Below, piece by piece: positions 1 to 13,480 of a DNA stretch of 64,000 nucleotides. Under the pieces are notes generated by a model. The model did no database searches. It was not told where the DNA came from and saw only the letters and a list, made by a program, of their open reading frames with translations. Source of the DNA: Oryzias latipes. Taxonomy: Eukaryota; Chordata; Actinopteri; Beloniformes; Adrianichthyidae. The stretch is taken from NCBI RefSeq assembly GCF_002234675.1, contig NC_019859.2, forward strand, positions 10,381,983-10,445,982, read 5' to 3'. Both the position numbers and the translations under genes were made by a program. Position 1 is the first letter of the stretch; each line of letters opens with the position of its first letter.

Positions 1-59
1 GTTTCTTTCAAGTTTGAAGGACATATTTATGAAGAATACATAATGCTCCCAGTAAGAAG

Positions 60-990
60 CCGATGCAACAGTTATACATTTAAAAAGAGATGTCTTGTAG
101 CCCTCTCCCTGGCTTGGGTGGGATGTCACTTTGATAGATGCTAATTCAAGAATTAGAGTGTAGGATAAGTGTAAAAGAATACAGATACCCTGGCATAATT
201 TTGGATTCAACATTAACTTTCAAAAGCCATACAATAAATAGTCTGTCACACACTAAAATACACTCTGTCAAATTTTAGGTCCATACGAAACTCATTGAAA
301 ACCCACGGAGCAAATTCTACATTAATGCAACGATTATGTCTCATTAACCCTTACGTATTTCATATTGTCACAAGCAAAGAAGACAGCTATTAAGCCTCTG
401 GAATCTGTCTATAAACAAGCACATAGGATCTTTCATAGAAAATCATAATCCAAACTGCAAATTTACGGCTGTTTTTTAGGATCATAAATAATATGGCTCC
501 TCCACCACTCAAAGTCTTGCAATGTTGAAATCAGAACAAATGAGTTGAACAACAAGGTCAACATCTAACGGCCAGTGAAGCATACCTAAAAGAAGAACTG
601 CTCTGGGCCAATCAGCATTTTCTTTTAAATCAATAACTGAGTGGAATAAATGGCCAACATACTTAAAATTATGCTAAAACGTGCAAAAACGTGGCATGAA
701 ATTCAATTAAACTTGTTTTAACAAAACAGACATGTCAACATTAAACATCTAGTATGTTTCAAAGATTCTCACAGCGTTTCTTCTCAATCTCCTGTCTTTT
801 ATTATTAAATAGTTGTAACTTTTATGTAATCATGTATTGTTTTATGGTAATTAATAATTCTGGCATTTGCATGTCTTGGGGACTGCAGATGGAAGATTAG
901 CTCTTAGAGCTATAGTTTGGTTCAAAGCATCTTTTCTTCAATTACATGGTCCCTGTCAAATAAACTAAAGAAAGAAAGAAACAGGAAAGA
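60..990 (+). mobile_element. Degraded LINE (non-LTR retrotransposon) 3' fragment
   Basis: One frame at about 171-260 reads as the end of a reverse-transcriptase ORF (VKEYRYPGIILDSTLTFKSH), a stretch typical of Jockey-superfamily LINEs in fish. Downstream, at 470-700, frame-broken remnants continue, and the copy ends near 960-990 with CAAATAAACT and an AAAG-rich tail. It is a dead 5'-truncated copy with many stops. The exact clade (L2, Rex1 or Nimb-like) cannot be settled by eye. Confidence 0.6.
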
Positions 991-3449
991 TAATCTGCTG
1001 TTCATGTGTGCTACTTCATGTTTACACAGAACAGAATGCATGCACTTCTCTTTTACATGGTGAGCAGACCTGAAGATCAGCATCGTTAAGCACATAAGCC
1101 CCCTCTGATGAATGACTCATTTAGAAAAATCCCCAGACGCCAATTACCTTCCATTCAAGCTCAGATGTGGCGAAACTTTTCAAGATCCGTTTGGAATTTG
1201 AATTTTAAGCAGAACGCTCAAGGAGAGAGGCTCCACTCCAGCCAACTCAAGCGAATTTCTATTGGCCTATTGCCGCTCTGCAAACTATGTCCTTAAAAAC
1301 AACACAGGTTTTTTGATTTTGGCTTAAAACATCATAATCATAATCAAAACACTTTCACAAGAATGATTGGAATAGGTCTTTAACAAAGATTCTAAACTTG
1401 TGTCAAGAAATTTTCAATTTTCCCACTGGTAAACCACTGGGCAAAGAAACAATGCATCTATTTATCTTTTTAGGTTAGCTGTGCCACACCACCATTGATT
1501 AAAATCTGCAATAAACTGCAAGGCACAAATGAGTAAGAAGTTTCCACTTTTCACAACAGAGGTACTCCCAATGCAGAACGCTCTTTAGTTGTTGGTGAAG
1601 GTTAAAGATGGAGAAAGCTGACAAATAGTAATCTGAATTTTTGAACAAACCTGATTTGATCTGTGAGTGTTTTCCAGTAATTTCGACCTCAAATTCCGCC
1701 AAAGTCTATGCAATTTGCAAAACAAAAAGTGGTCAAATTTAAAGCAGTCAAAGACATGAAATGTCTTTTTTTTTGTCTTGGCTGGAGCAGCTGGAAAGGA
1801 GAAATGCTGAGTCATGAGAAGTTTTGAAAAACTTGAATCTACATGAACTGCCTAAAGACAGCAGCAAGAGTCCCAATTTTCCCTTGAGAGTGCAGCTGTT
1901 TCCTTTGGATACTGGCTGTATCAGAAGGAACAGTAGTTTACATATCACTAATCAAATGCCAATTTTTTCTGCAGCAAAAGGAAAAATCTTTCCACCTGGC
2001 ACAAGAAAACACTGCCAAAATCATCACCTCAGCATGTGGGTGACAAACAAGTCCAAGCAGAGATGGATATTACAATAAATAGGGATAAGAAAAAAACTGG
2101 CTTTGAAATTTTTTTTGATCCACCCTGCACTGCTTCCATCTTTCCAACACAAACTGACATTAATTTAAAGCCCCCTTTCCCTAAATCAACATAAAAATCA
2201 AGCTGTTATCATTCAAACTTGTCATGTTGAATGTGATCAGTCATGAATATCTGGCAGACAAAAACAGAGAACGTAAAAACTTCATTCAGCCTCCAAGACA
2301 AACCAGCCATCTCTATCATCTGTCTCTTGTCATTCCGCTCTCCCTCTGTTGCATGCTATGAGGCTTGTTTTCCAGGGAAACATCTGGAGCCGGGTGCTCC
2401 ATCAGTGGCTCATGAGTGCACCTCCTAATGGAACATGTGAATGCGTTTTAAGATCCCTCTCGAACAGCTGCTATAAGGTCCATTACTGATCTGGTTGGAG
2501 AGCAGCAATGTGCCAAACGCGTCACACATTCTGGCCCAAATGATGCAAATTGATGTTGATGTAGATTTTGAAAGCCAAACCACAGGGAACACAAAAGGAA
2601 AGAGGAAAATGGCCAAGGAGATGAGTGGCTCAGAAGAATGGTGAAACATATTTGCTAATGAGACTGAGGCCTGAATGAGAGAAGACTGACCAATGGAGGA
2701 TCCATGTGCAGATTTCTGAGAGGGGTTTCAAATTCCCATTAGCAACAGAAACCGCTGGAACTAAAAGCAATTGAAACACCAAGTTCTCGTCTGTCTTTTT
2801 AATGGACAGATGTTGACATGATATGAAAGCTCTTGCTATTATCAAATGTTTAGGAATGGATGAACAGTGAGGTGATGGGAGTGCTAACAAGTTGAAGTGA
2901 GCATGAAATTGTCAGCTCTCCTGGAAGAGCGGCTCTCTTGGCAAACAGCCTGGAGGGAGATTTGGTCTCCATCTGTTTCGACCGGACTTCACACAGCAGT
3001 ACCAGAGATGAGGGCATGTTCAAGAGCTGTGACAGGGTGATCTCACTGGTGTGCGTTCCATCAAGAGGCTCGCATTCTTAAACATGGCTTCAAAAGCTCT
3101 TTCAAACAAGAGATGAGTCAGTTTGGTGGAAAAACAGGCTTGTTGCCATGACCTTAAGGGAGTGTTTGTACAAGCCAAACTGGGTCAAGCAAAACTAATG
3201 ATCAGCAACACATTTAAGAAAAAAAAAAAAGAACAGTACAAAATTCTTTTGCAAATACTCCGAAAATTATTTAGGAACTAAGAAAAAACGCAAATTAGTA
3301 AAGCAATAGTTGGGTAACATTAGACTTTTGCTGATGATGTATTGACAAAGGATCAGTTCCATCTTTCGCATGTAAAAGTTATTATGAGCTTAAGAAATGT
3401 TAGAATTAAGAAAAGAATTGGACGGGACAGAAAAAAAACTCCACAAACC
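991..3449. other. Non-coding interval, no gene recognised
   Basis: Short ORFs here are under about 90 codons on both strands, lack recognisable domains and are not bounded by convincing splice sites. I see AT-rich single-copy-looking DNA with short A/T homopolymers (for example around 3222). It could be intergenic or a long intron of a gene outside the window. Confidence 0.4.
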
Positions 3450-3655
3450 TGTTCTTCCTCGCATGATGGAATACATATATAAAGAAAATTAAAAAATAAT
3501 ATTCCATTTGTGAGTATTTATTTATTTATTCAAATCATTATGAATCAGGAGTAGACAAAAAATTGCTGTTGGAAAAATCTTGTAGGAGGGACGTATAGGT
3601 GCTACAGCTGGCGAGCCACAAGCTCCCCGCTCCACTCTATTCCAATGCATCAATT
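3450..3655 (-). repeat. Repeat family A, reverse partial copy (A4)
   Basis: The reverse complement matches the 3' half of the family seen at 4212, 7876 and 26576. Shared parts are the segment around 3530-3560 (gaatcaggag...) and the segment around 3600-3650 (caagctcc...tccaatgcatc), in the same order. The 5' half is missing. Confidence 0.6.
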
Positions 3656-4211
3656 TGGAGGCAAATATACCAGAGAGCAGAGAAAAAGGGGGCAGACTGG
3701 GGTAGCAGCAAGACATGGCGAGAAAAAATGAGAAGTTGGTGAGAACGGAAGAATGGACTAGAAAAGTGGACAATAAACAACCCCCCCCCCCCCCCTATCC
3801 ACCCCCATCCTGTTAAGACAACAGCTCACGAGAGAGACCAGCTGAGTTCACACACACACCACAACACACACATTCCCATCTATTACTATCCTCCGCCTCC
3901 AAAATGTTCTGTCTTGTTGCCAAGCTGTGGACCTGCTGACGTGCTGTTTGTGCATCTCTGCCCACATGCTTTTGGGAGGTAATTAAGGCCTTCGTGCAGA
4001 TTGTGGGTTTCCCCCATCTGATCCTCCCAGAGTAGTGGCAGATTTTATGAAGATGATTGTTCGCCTCTGGAGCTGGATAATGAGGATGAAGGTTTCAAAG
4101 AAGATAATTCTCTGCAACTTCAAGAAAAAGAACAATTCCTGATTTTTTGTATTTATGTTAACTCCTACCTTCTCTCATATTTTTTTTTACCAATGTGACA
4201 CTGCTCATTCC
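3656..4211. other. Non-coding interval with C-tract and CA-rich microsatellite
   Basis: No gene seen. It contains a run of 16 C residues at about 3781-3796 and a CA-rich stretch at about 3850-3870. Confidence 0.4.
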
Positions 4212-4793
4212 TTAAAGTCACACTCCATCATCTTTTGATCTATTTTAAAGCATTTCCAGTGATCTTATAATTGAGATTATGCCACTTTTTAGCAAAATAA
4301 CAATAACCTGTGTTGTTTTTTAGGACATAGTTGCAGAGTGGTGGTTCATTAGAAATTTGCCTCTGTGGGCGGGACTGTTGGCCCTGAGTAAGCCTCCCCT
4401 CACTTCCCACTATTTATTTGTTTACATTCTCTCTTACTTGCTTGCAGCCCCTTACAATCCCAACCAAATGGTGAGCAATATTGGAAAAGTCCAGGTAGCT
4501 CAGAAAAAAAAAAGGAAAAACGTACATAGATTTAGTCGTCTACATATGAATGCATCAGAATGGAGTGGAGCAGGGAGCTTGTAGCCTACCAGCAGCCTCT
4601 AAATCCCTGCTACAAGCTTTTTCCAACAACCTTTTTGCATCTGTTCCTGATTCACAATCATTTAAATAAAGAACTATTCAGAAATACAATTTTAATTTTA
4701 ATTGTTTTTACATTTGTCCTCCGTCATCAAAAAAGGCCACAAGAACATGTGGAAAGCACCAAAAACACGATTTTTATCTGAGTGGGTCTTTAA
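4212..4793 (+). mobile_element. Repeat family A, near-complete non-autonomous DNA transposon (A1)
   Basis: The copy is bounded by TTAA on both sides (4212-4215 and 4790-4793). Its short inverted ends begin AGTCACACTC on the left and finish GAGTGGGTCT on the right. Family members at 7876 and 26576 share the internal order: a first half with CTATTTTA, a middle ending in ATGGTGAGCAATATTGG, then an AATGCATCAGAATGGAG segment and a CACAAGAAC segment. TTAA targets are typical of piggyBac and Kolobok-type elements; the superfamily is inferred only from that. Confidence 0.65.
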
Positions 4794-7700
4794 ATTAGCA
4801 TGAATAATCACTGTCTGTATTTTCTCTTATATTTCCCAAGGTTCCTCTTTATCTTTCCCCTTTGTGTCCTGCACTTTTCCAGCTCATCTCCTCTCCCTTC
4901 AGTCCTGATCTTGAAATCCTGCTTCTAAGCAAGGGGGGGGGGGGGTCTGGCAAAGGAAGCCAGATGACAACTCCCACAGGACATGTCAGAAGCACTTCTA
5001 AGGAAACTCGTGAAATCTATCTCCCCAGTCATCTTGCCTTTTATCCACCACACGTTCCTCTGCCTCCATCGGTTGCATCCACAAAAGTCCATGCTAACCA
5101 CAAGCTCTGCCCAAAAGCAACCAGCTGTAAAAAGGGTTTACAGCAGTTAGCAGAGACACCAACTACCCTTTCACTAAGCCTCCACTGTTGTAGAGTGGCC
5201 GTTAGGGTCCCCACAGGGACTCATTCGAGACCAACATGATGCCAAGTTGCTCGTATTGTTGTGCTTCCATAAAAAAGTCCTACCAGTCACAGGGAAGACT
5301 CAAATGCCTTCCACTTTGAACACAAACAAATCACACAAAAAGAGTTAAAACTCCTAACTAATTTCTCTGGTCCTGTCAGTGCTCTGTATTGCTCTGTAAT
5401 GCAACACGAAACATGGAGACTGTATTACTTTCAAATATGTTGGCAAAAGATGTCCTTAACTGATCTCGGATGGAGATAGAAACCAACTTCCCACAGAGTT
5501 TGACAATAAAATGTGTGTTAACTTGTCCCAACAAGTTGCTGAAGTCACTGTGAAAATGCAAATTCATCTAGACAACTCAATTTCTTCTTTAACATGCCCC
5601 TATGAACACTTCCATGTAATTCAGACAAATATATTTGATATCTGTGGGAAGTTTTGCTTCCTGACTACATTTTACAAGCCCTTTGGGTTTGTACCAAAAA
5701 ATCTCCTAAATGCAGAGCAGTTGGAGGACGGATGGAAAATCTCAGGATATCAGGTTTAGGCAACTTCATTCCTTACTTCCAATGCAAAAAATTCAAGAAA
5801 TTAACAAATTCATTATTGAATTTGTCTCTCCTTGATGTGATTGTGATCTATTTTCTCTGAAATTCTAAGAGCAGCGAGTGGCTGCGTCACAGTAAAGAAT
5901 CAAACGTGGCTTCAGGAGAATTTCCTTACAATCCCTTGAGGGCATTTGTGTTTGCGCACATGCTTATATGCACCATAAGGCTGGTGTTTATCCTCATGCA
6001 GCAATCACTCTCAACTAAAGAGAACCATGAGAACATCTTCTAAATCAATTACCGTTCCACTCCTTTTTTTTTAAAAAAAGGTCATAAAGGAAATCAGCTT
6101 AAAAGGCCAGCTGTTTTGTATCTGTGCACACTCTGCCCATGTGCTCCTGATACCCCATTTACCAAAAAAAACTCTTGCTGAACTTGGAGCATGCAGCTGA
6201 AACAGGAGCCAGCTGCTGTTGTTGCTGCGCATGTGACCCGACTTTTGATTGCCTGAACCAGTGGTTTAGAAATGTGGTTGATGGGTACAGGACGGAAAGA
6301 CATGAGTGACTGGCACGTTGATGTGGAGACATTGAAGCTGAGGAGCGCAAAAGGTCTCTGTGCCTAAATATCTCTAAACCACCGTAATCGTTAGCAGAGC
6401 TTGAATGACATCAGTGCGTCGCCTGTCACTGATTGGCCGTCTGATGGAAAACCAAACAATCGCAGATCATCCATGAAACTCGGTGCCAAAACCATTGCAG
6501 GGTAATTAATATGTAGGTATTGGTGTAATTACAGACTGTAGATGCAGAAGTTCTTTTATTTTGTTACTATTTCTAATGGTGTGTTACTTTCAAGGCAACT
6601 GAGATGTGAGTGATGGTTTACAGAAAAGTGAAATATGTTCTGAACTGTAACCCACAACACAACTTCAGTCAAAGGATTCCAAATAATGTATTCCTTTCAA
6701 CACATAGAAAGTGACGGCAGAAGGAATAAACAGTGGCAGATGTTTGACACATGTTTAACTTGCACTGAACCGCTTTGATTCAGGCAAACACGTGATCCTG
6801 CCAAACTTTGAAGTTACGTTGGCATGTGATGTTAAAGATTTATACTTTAGGGATTATGTTAAAGATGAATAGAGCTGTGTTATCAGAGCTCTCAAGGGAA
6901 ACAGCTGCTTAATAAATGTGATTAGCAACTTCCCTCGTTAGATTCTGAAATCCTTCCAGGTTGACTTTTGTTTTAAATGTCTAGACCCTCACCAGAAATC
7001 AGTTGTTTTCCCTAGATGGGCTTATCATGAAGCATTTAGCCTCTGATGAGCTATCCGTTAACTGCTTATCTGACAACAAGGAAGCTAACCCTTTCTCTCA
7101 AAACATTTTCTTTTCCTTACAGAACAAAGTTTGCTGACCTTTCTGCAGTGCAAAGCTGACGAAAACTTGAGGAAAGCTAGGAAATTCAGTAAATAACCGA
7201 CTTTAAAGGGCAAAGAAGGGAGTTACGAGGAGGAATCTGATTTCTATTTGGTGTATTTGGAGGTCAAGGTAACAGTTATGGTGCCTCTGTCGTTATGAAA
7301 ATGAGCCCGCTGCCCTAACACACGCATGTGCAGCACATCAGGGATTCATTTATGGAGGAGCTGGGAAGACTTTTGACCCACAAACATAACACTAACCGGA
7401 TCGTTTTCACACAAATTCATGTAGAGCAAGACCGTCAGCATTCACTGCAATTTCCACCTGGCAGATTTGAAAGCCTTCAACAACAGAGACAGCCAGGAAT
7501 ATATAGTTTTTCCTATCTCTCTTCCCCTGAACATTTTTCAACATGGTGTTGCTGCTGCAGTTTAGTTGAGATGTTGGCAGGAGCTGACTTCATGAAACTG
7601 TCAGTGGAGCAATTCAACAAAGCAGTTAATAACGGTCAAAGTCAGAACATGACTGGAATTCTGGAGTTTGGTTTCTTTTCAGCTGGCCTAAGATCTGCCC

Positions 7701-7875
7701 TCTCCTATGAGATACATCACTGGAGGAACAGGGTAACCTTTAAGAAGCATTAATAATGGGCAGAGCTGTGAACTGGAGTTTTTTTGGATGAGAATACGCC
7801 AAATGTGAACATGTCAGGTTCTTCTAAAGGTAAAATGGATTGCAGAGCAAGGAGCAGGAGGAAAAGAAAGTTGAG
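4794..7875. other. Non-coding interval, no gene recognised
   Basis: ORFs of up to 141 codons occur (4862-5239 and 7328-7753 on the plus strand), but their translations are low-complexity or unstructured, match no family I know and lack supporting splice sites. There is a short G-run near 4934. Confidence 0.4.
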
Positions 7876-8384
7876 CGCTCCACCCACTTCGATCATCTTT
7901 TAATCTATTGTAAAAGTGTTCCAAGTGGTTTTTTTCATTATGACTATGAAGTTTTTAGTCAAAATCCCCCCCAAAAAACTGTTGTTGATTCTGGACATAG
8001 TTTCTGCAGAGCGGAAGTAGTTCATTAGAAATTTGCCTGAGTTGTTGACTGTACTGTTGTTGCAGAGTAAGCCTGTTTGCGCTCTCCCCCACTAGCTTAT
8101 AGCCCCTTGACCCCAACCTAACATTAAGGGTGAAACAAAAATGGCGAGCAATATTGGAGCTATCCAGCCGTATAGTCTTGAGCCAGATGCCAGCTCTGAT
8201 GAGGAAAACGAAGACGTACATGGATGTATTTTTATGTCACAGCTGGAAACTTTTTCCAATGCCATTTTTTCGTCTGCTCCTGATCATGTATTGAACAAAG
8301 AAATACTCAGCAAAGCAATTATATATGTCCTTTATCATGAGAAAAATGCCACAAGAACATATTTTTCAGAGTGGGTTTTTTATG
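7876..8384 (+). mobile_element. Repeat family A, copy A2 with ORF remnant
   Basis: Same order of blocks as at 4212. This copy keeps the longest coding-like remnant, starting at 8141 with MASNIGAIQPYSLEPDASSD followed by acidic residues. The same peptide recurs in decayed form in the copy at 26576, so it belongs to the repeat, not to a host gene. The left end is worn; the right end still reads AGAGTGGGTTTTTTA. Confidence 0.6.
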
Positions 8385-9399
8385 CAATAAAAATAATCCT
8401 GACATACTTTTAAAGGTTTTGCAGAGTAATCAACATTTTTGTCATTCACACTTACTGATACCCCATCTTCTGGTTTATCCATAATTTAAACTGCTATATA
8501 TATAAGTAGCAATCACTTTCTAATAAAAGTATAATCATGTTAAGGTGTGTATAGTGTTTATTGATTTTCAATTGAGATTATTATAGCGTAAACTGAAATA
8601 TTTCAAACCATTTATCCCTATTTTTTAATCCACTGGCAGTTCCAGCTCTATGACTGTGGGAAAAATTCAGTAAGGCTCTAAAACTAGCTGGAAGTGGAAA
8701 AGGTTTCGTCATGTTTCTGATGAAGGCGTTCTAACAACACAATTTGGAAAACTCTTCTATAAAATTTGTTATTGCAAGTTGAGACATGAGAAATCGAGTA
8801 CCTTATAAATTAAGCAACACAAAAGTTTTCATGATTTTCTGTTACTAAAGCGAAAAGTGTTTTTTTTTAAAGGTGATTAAATGCTTCCAAAGGTCGTAAA
8901 TAACTTGGAATTCACCGTTGGTGATCTGGGACCCACTGGTTTTCTATAAGATAAGACTTGAAACATCCCAGTCTCTGTTGGGTTCTGGCTTTTCCCACTC
9001 TTTAATCCCTTCCGAACGCACCATCGATCACAGCTGGACGCCTTTAGCTACAGACCTTTGTGCAGCCACCTGTAGGGGGTACACCTAAAGCAGAGAGGAT
9101 CCCCACTAAGAAATATGTTGTCAGTGTGTGTGAGGTCCTGACCTTAACCCTGGAAAGCAGAAGCTAAAGCAGCTCCATCACTTGTAGTTACACGAGAAGC
9201 TCAAATTACTGCAGAACCATTCTAACAAAAGCTCAGTAGTTTGGAACTATTGACAAAAATATGGTAGTTATTTTGTAACAGACAGCTAAACCCATTGTTT
9301 AGGTTTCTATGAATTCTAGATTAGTTCAGCAACTTTTGGAAGAATGTATCTAGGGACAAGTTTGTCTTAGTCTATTTCAGATGGTAAGGGAATTCATCT
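8385..9399. other. Non-coding interval, no gene recognised
   Basis: AT-rich sequence. No coding exon or structured element stands out. Confidence 0.35.
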
Positions 9400-10290
9400 A
9401 AAGCAGGCATGTCCAGAAGTCCTAATGCGGCCCGCGTTAAATTTAAAAAACTGCATATACTATTTCTTGATTGGCTAAATTACATTATGCTATCCATGAC
9501 AAGCTAACTTGGAAAGAACAGTGCAAAACATTCAAGCCACTGGAAAGCCTTTTAACAACACATTGTTGTTAAAAGCAGCGTCTTTTCACAAAAACCATTG
9601 AGTAAAAGGAAAACCTCCAAAGCGAAACCGGTAGAAACACTGATTGCCAAGCACCACAAACCTTTTACTGATCATGAATTTATTAAAGACTGCATGATGA
9701 AAATTTGTCTTGAGCCTGTAACACTGTGGTCCACTGTGAACTAGAGACATTTTTTTTCATTAGTCTGTGATGAAAGCATCTGACACCGCTCGGCTACTGA
9801 AAATTTTGAGACAACGACGTGAACATGAGTGAACTTGAACTTCAAAGCCTTAAGGGCCAAACAAGATCAACAGATGTATTTATTTCTGTGGTCAAAACCA
9901 CAACAGTTTGTGCTTCTGAAAGAGATAACTATTTGTGTTATTTTCCTGTTCACAAGATTCCATTTTACAAGTTTACAGTGGCCCTGCAACAGACTGTCGA
10001 CCTGTACAGGGTGTTTCCCGCCTTCGCCTGACAGACAGTGGCCGGGTTAGGCTCCAGCAGCCCCATGACCTCGTGAGGGATCAAACTGATCCAGAAAACG
10101 GATGGATGGTTGGAAGTTTTCAGTGAGAATTTAAAAGTTTATTTTATTTAGCATATCATGTGAACCAAAAAATGTATGATTTTAAAGTGTCCCATTGCAA
10201 AAAAAAAGTACTTTGATTAAATAGTTTATTTGGCCCTAACTCATTCTCCCCTCACCAAATGTGGCCTGGAAAGTCTTATGGACTGTGAAT
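9400..10290 (+). mobile_element. Decayed hAT-type DNA transposon fragment
   Basis: The left side begins with AGGCATGTCCAGAAGTCC and GCGGCCCGCG, like the ends of Charlie-type hAT elements. At about 9620-9720 one frame reads KPVETLIAKHHKPFTDHEFI then KDCMM. This resembles hAT transposases of the group that also gave rise to host GTF2IRD2-like proteins. The frame is then lost to stops. A SINE-like piece (9977-10114) lies inside the right half. Confidence 0.5.
9977..10114 (+). repeat. Fish SINE-like dispersed repeat fragment
   Basis: It contains the familiar fish order: GCCCTGCAACAGACTGTCGA, CCTGTACAGGGTG, GGGTTAGGCTCCAGCAGCCCC, then a GATGGATGG-like tail. A second, reverse fragment of the same kind is at 11164-11283. 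Confidence 0.6.
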
Positions 10291-13289
10291 AAAAGGTTGA
10301 ATATGTATGCAATTATTTGTTCAAGGTACCTTGTGCATTAAGGCTTAAACAAACAATATTTAAACCTTCAGTACGTGAAAAAAATAAAGTTAGATTGAAT
10401 ATAAAACAACATCATAAAAAATGAGTAAATCCTGCATTTTGCAAATCTCTGATTGGGTAGACGGATTCTTAAATTGTTTTTTAGCAGACGTTCATTAGAT
10501 GTCTCCCTTGAGGAGGGCTGTGAGGTCATGGATTCACTCCAGTTCTCACAGAGAAGAAAAACAAACTAGGTAGAGACTTCTCAGTCATGATTGCTTTTTC
10601 TTTTTCTTTTTTTTTTAGGTCATTGTTTTTAGTCTGATATTAACAGTTTTTCTGTGCCCTGCAACAGTAGTCTTAAATTACATCTTATATGGTGGAGCCA
10701 CCAAAAAAAAGTGTGAATTTACTCATGTGAAACCGGGTTGCGATGTGAAAACAGAGGTTAGAAGAGTTCTGTTTGTGACACATTCTGGCTCTTGAATTGA
10801 AACTGTTTCTCAACACCTCAAGAGTTTTAAGCTGCAAAGTTTCATGCACAAATAAAAAAGCAGACAGACACTTACTGTGACTGTTTTTTTTTTCCCAGCA
10901 ATAACTGACAAGTCACTGTGCAAAGCATTTCCAGCTGTAATGCAAAGCCAAACAAATTACTTCCTGGTATCGTCTGCTTCTTTAGCACAGCACGGATCTC
11001 CTGGTCCTTCCCTGGAAAAGGAATCAGGATGTTTTCTGCTATGTCAAAGTGTCTTGTTTGACCAGAAAACCTGGTTCAAATTCTCTCCGTTAATGTAACT
11101 GAAGCAGCACTGAAGAAGAGTCTTTGAACCAGAAAACCTGATCTTGTCTTTTTGATTGATATAGTCATCCATCCATCCATCTTCTAAATCCACTTAATCC
11201 CTTCCAGGGTTGCTGGAGCCTATCCCAGCTACTGTAAGGCTAAGGCAGGGTTATTCCTTGGCACCGGTCCAGAGACATTTTTAAGTACTAATCCAAACAC
11301 AGCAAGTTCGCATAATAACTTCCCAACATAAGCACTGACAGAGAAACTGTTTTTTATCAAGGATTACCTTTAGTTACTTTATTCTTTCAAGAGTAGCTAC
11401 GATAGAGCTTTGCATACCTTTAACACACCTCCAAAATAGTAACAGAGAAATAAAACCAAAATGCAGTTATCAAGTCAGGGCTTGTCCTGCGCCCTTCTCT
11501 TTGTTCCCAGCTTATCTTGATTGCACTTTTTTGCTTATTTTTTCAAAGCATAAAAAGGTGAAAGCTCTGAAACCTGGAATTTATTTACATTCTTAACTAT
11601 TTCTGTCACCATCATGTTTTTTTTTTCAAAAGAGGGCAAGACTGTTACAATGACCTAAAAAAAATCACACAATAAAAAGACTTACACTTAGTGGTTGAAT
11701 GTTTTTCTATAAAAATGAATTATATTTCCCTTGTTAATCAGTTTGAGAGCAACTCCTGTAAAAAAGATAAACCTGGAGAACAGAAGAAGATTGAATTATT
11801 TTAAAAAAAATAACAGGGACCTAAGGTTCAGAATGAGCTTAGATCTCCTTTTCACAAAAGACTTTGCCAATGTTTAACCAGAATTATTTCAAACTATTTA
11901 AACTATATAAAGAGTTACCTTTTTTGAGAATGTGCTTCATAAACTCCTACATAAACAGCGTGGCAAAACGTATGTCAGATGCAGGATGTTTCATGTTCAA
12001 AAATGTCATTATGGTTCACTTTTTTTATGTAATTTTCAGCAACTGCAGGAATGAACACATCATCTTGATGGATGAGTGATTTGGTTACAGCTTGGAGGAG
12101 CCAAAAGGGGGTGTCAGCATAGCACTAAAAACCCCAAATGTTCCCAAAACCTGGATCTCATTAAGATCTCAGTCTGCCTGCAACGCAATGAACGCTTTCA
12201 GGCTGCAGCCGCAAACGCCTAACAAACCTTCGGGACTCAGACAAACCCAGAGTAAAATACCAGATCACCAAGTGAGTGCTTACTGATCTGAACCCCAGCT
12301 GAAAAAGGAAAACTGGGTTTTTTAATGTCTGGTGTTTTGGAAAAAGTGAAAAATTGAGAACAGATGTAAGCTTTAACACAGACGCATGCAGAGCGAGGCC
12401 ACCGGCTCCTTTCTTTTTAGGTGTTATCTGCTCCTATCACTGTAATGAGACCAATGGGTGCTCATTTCCTGAGATCATCTGTGGTCACTAATGGTGCTTC
12501 TCCCGGAAACTATTTAATCTTTTGTCAAAAGAAGCTCTCTCGCCATTTTTTTTCAACTCATCCCTTCATCTGAGGCGAGCATGCAAGAAGGATGCAGATC
12601 TTCATAGATCACCCTTTAGTGGCCTCCAAACCACTGCAAGTTGGCTGGAAAATCCAAATAAACATCAGGCTGATGAGTGGTTTAGATGGTCTTAGGTCAT
12701 AAGAAGAGATTGTCAAGCGATTGGATGTTTGAAAGGAAACATTCACTCGTCTGGAGTAGATGAAACATTGCAGAGAAAAGACTATAAAGCACAGAGGTTC
12801 CTGATCAGCCTTTGTTGAAGCCACACTAAAACATGGATCTAATAAGCTTGGTTGTGATGTCACGTCCGAGGCATCTTGGCTGTTTAATGAATTTACCGTC
12901 TGATTGCGATGAAGCTCAAGGGTGCCGTTTCTGGATATTTTTTTTTTCCTGCACTACATCTTCCTCGTCACGCTCATGATGACAGGTGGAGGATACATCA
13001 AACTAATGATGCATTTGTTAAAACAACACACAGAGATCTTTCTTGTTGCTGAAATCCCTTCAGAATAATACCTCCATCTATACTGTCTGGATTTACTTTG
13101 ACAATCAATGCATCAACAGTTCATTATTTGATACTGCAAAGCAATCAGATGTTATTGGAGCAGTCAGATCGTCATTAGCTCATTATGGACTTTATATCCA
13201 GACCGTTACAATGCCTGTATGTGAAACTGACTCACACGTGGGTGCTGTTTGGGATCACAGGCCACAAAAGCACTTTGTTCAAAATTGAG
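10291..13289. other. Non-coding interval with one reverse SINE-like fragment
   Basis: No gene recognised. At 11164-11283 a CATC repeat (ATCCATCCATCCATC) leads into CCAGGGTTGCTGGAGCCTAT, the reverse complement of the SINE-like tail seen at 9977. The remaining short ORFs look like chance ORFs. Confidence 0.45.
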
Positions 13290-13480
13290 TTTTTGGTGTT
13301 TATAACTTGTTCTTGTAGCATTTGTCTCATGATGTGGGACATATATAAGGAAAATTAAGCTTAAAATGCATTTCTGAGTGTTTCCTTGTTCAAATCGTTG
13401 TGAATCAGGAGCAGATGAAAAAAAATGCGAATGGAAAAAGCCTGTTGCAGTGATGCAGGTGCTGCAACCAGCACTCTGCG
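13290..13480 (-). repeat. Repeat family A, reverse partial copy (A5)
   Basis: The reverse complement carries the 3' end of the family: the CACAAGAAC-like segment, a CTCATGATG block, GTGAATCAGGAGCAGATG and the tail of the middle block. It is truncated at both ends. Confidence 0.55.

Noticed and set aside
4862-5239. 125-codon ORF
   Set aside because: Spans a poly-G run (GGGG stretch), no similarity recognised, low-complexity Ser/Thr/Pro content.
7328-7753. 141-codon ORF
   Set aside because: No domain, odd composition, no splice or promoter support; probably chance.
8141-8413. 90-codon ORF beginning MASNIGAIQPYSLEPDASSD as a host gene exon
   Set aside because: The peptide and its surrounding DNA recur at 26576 in decayed form and belong to a repeat family.
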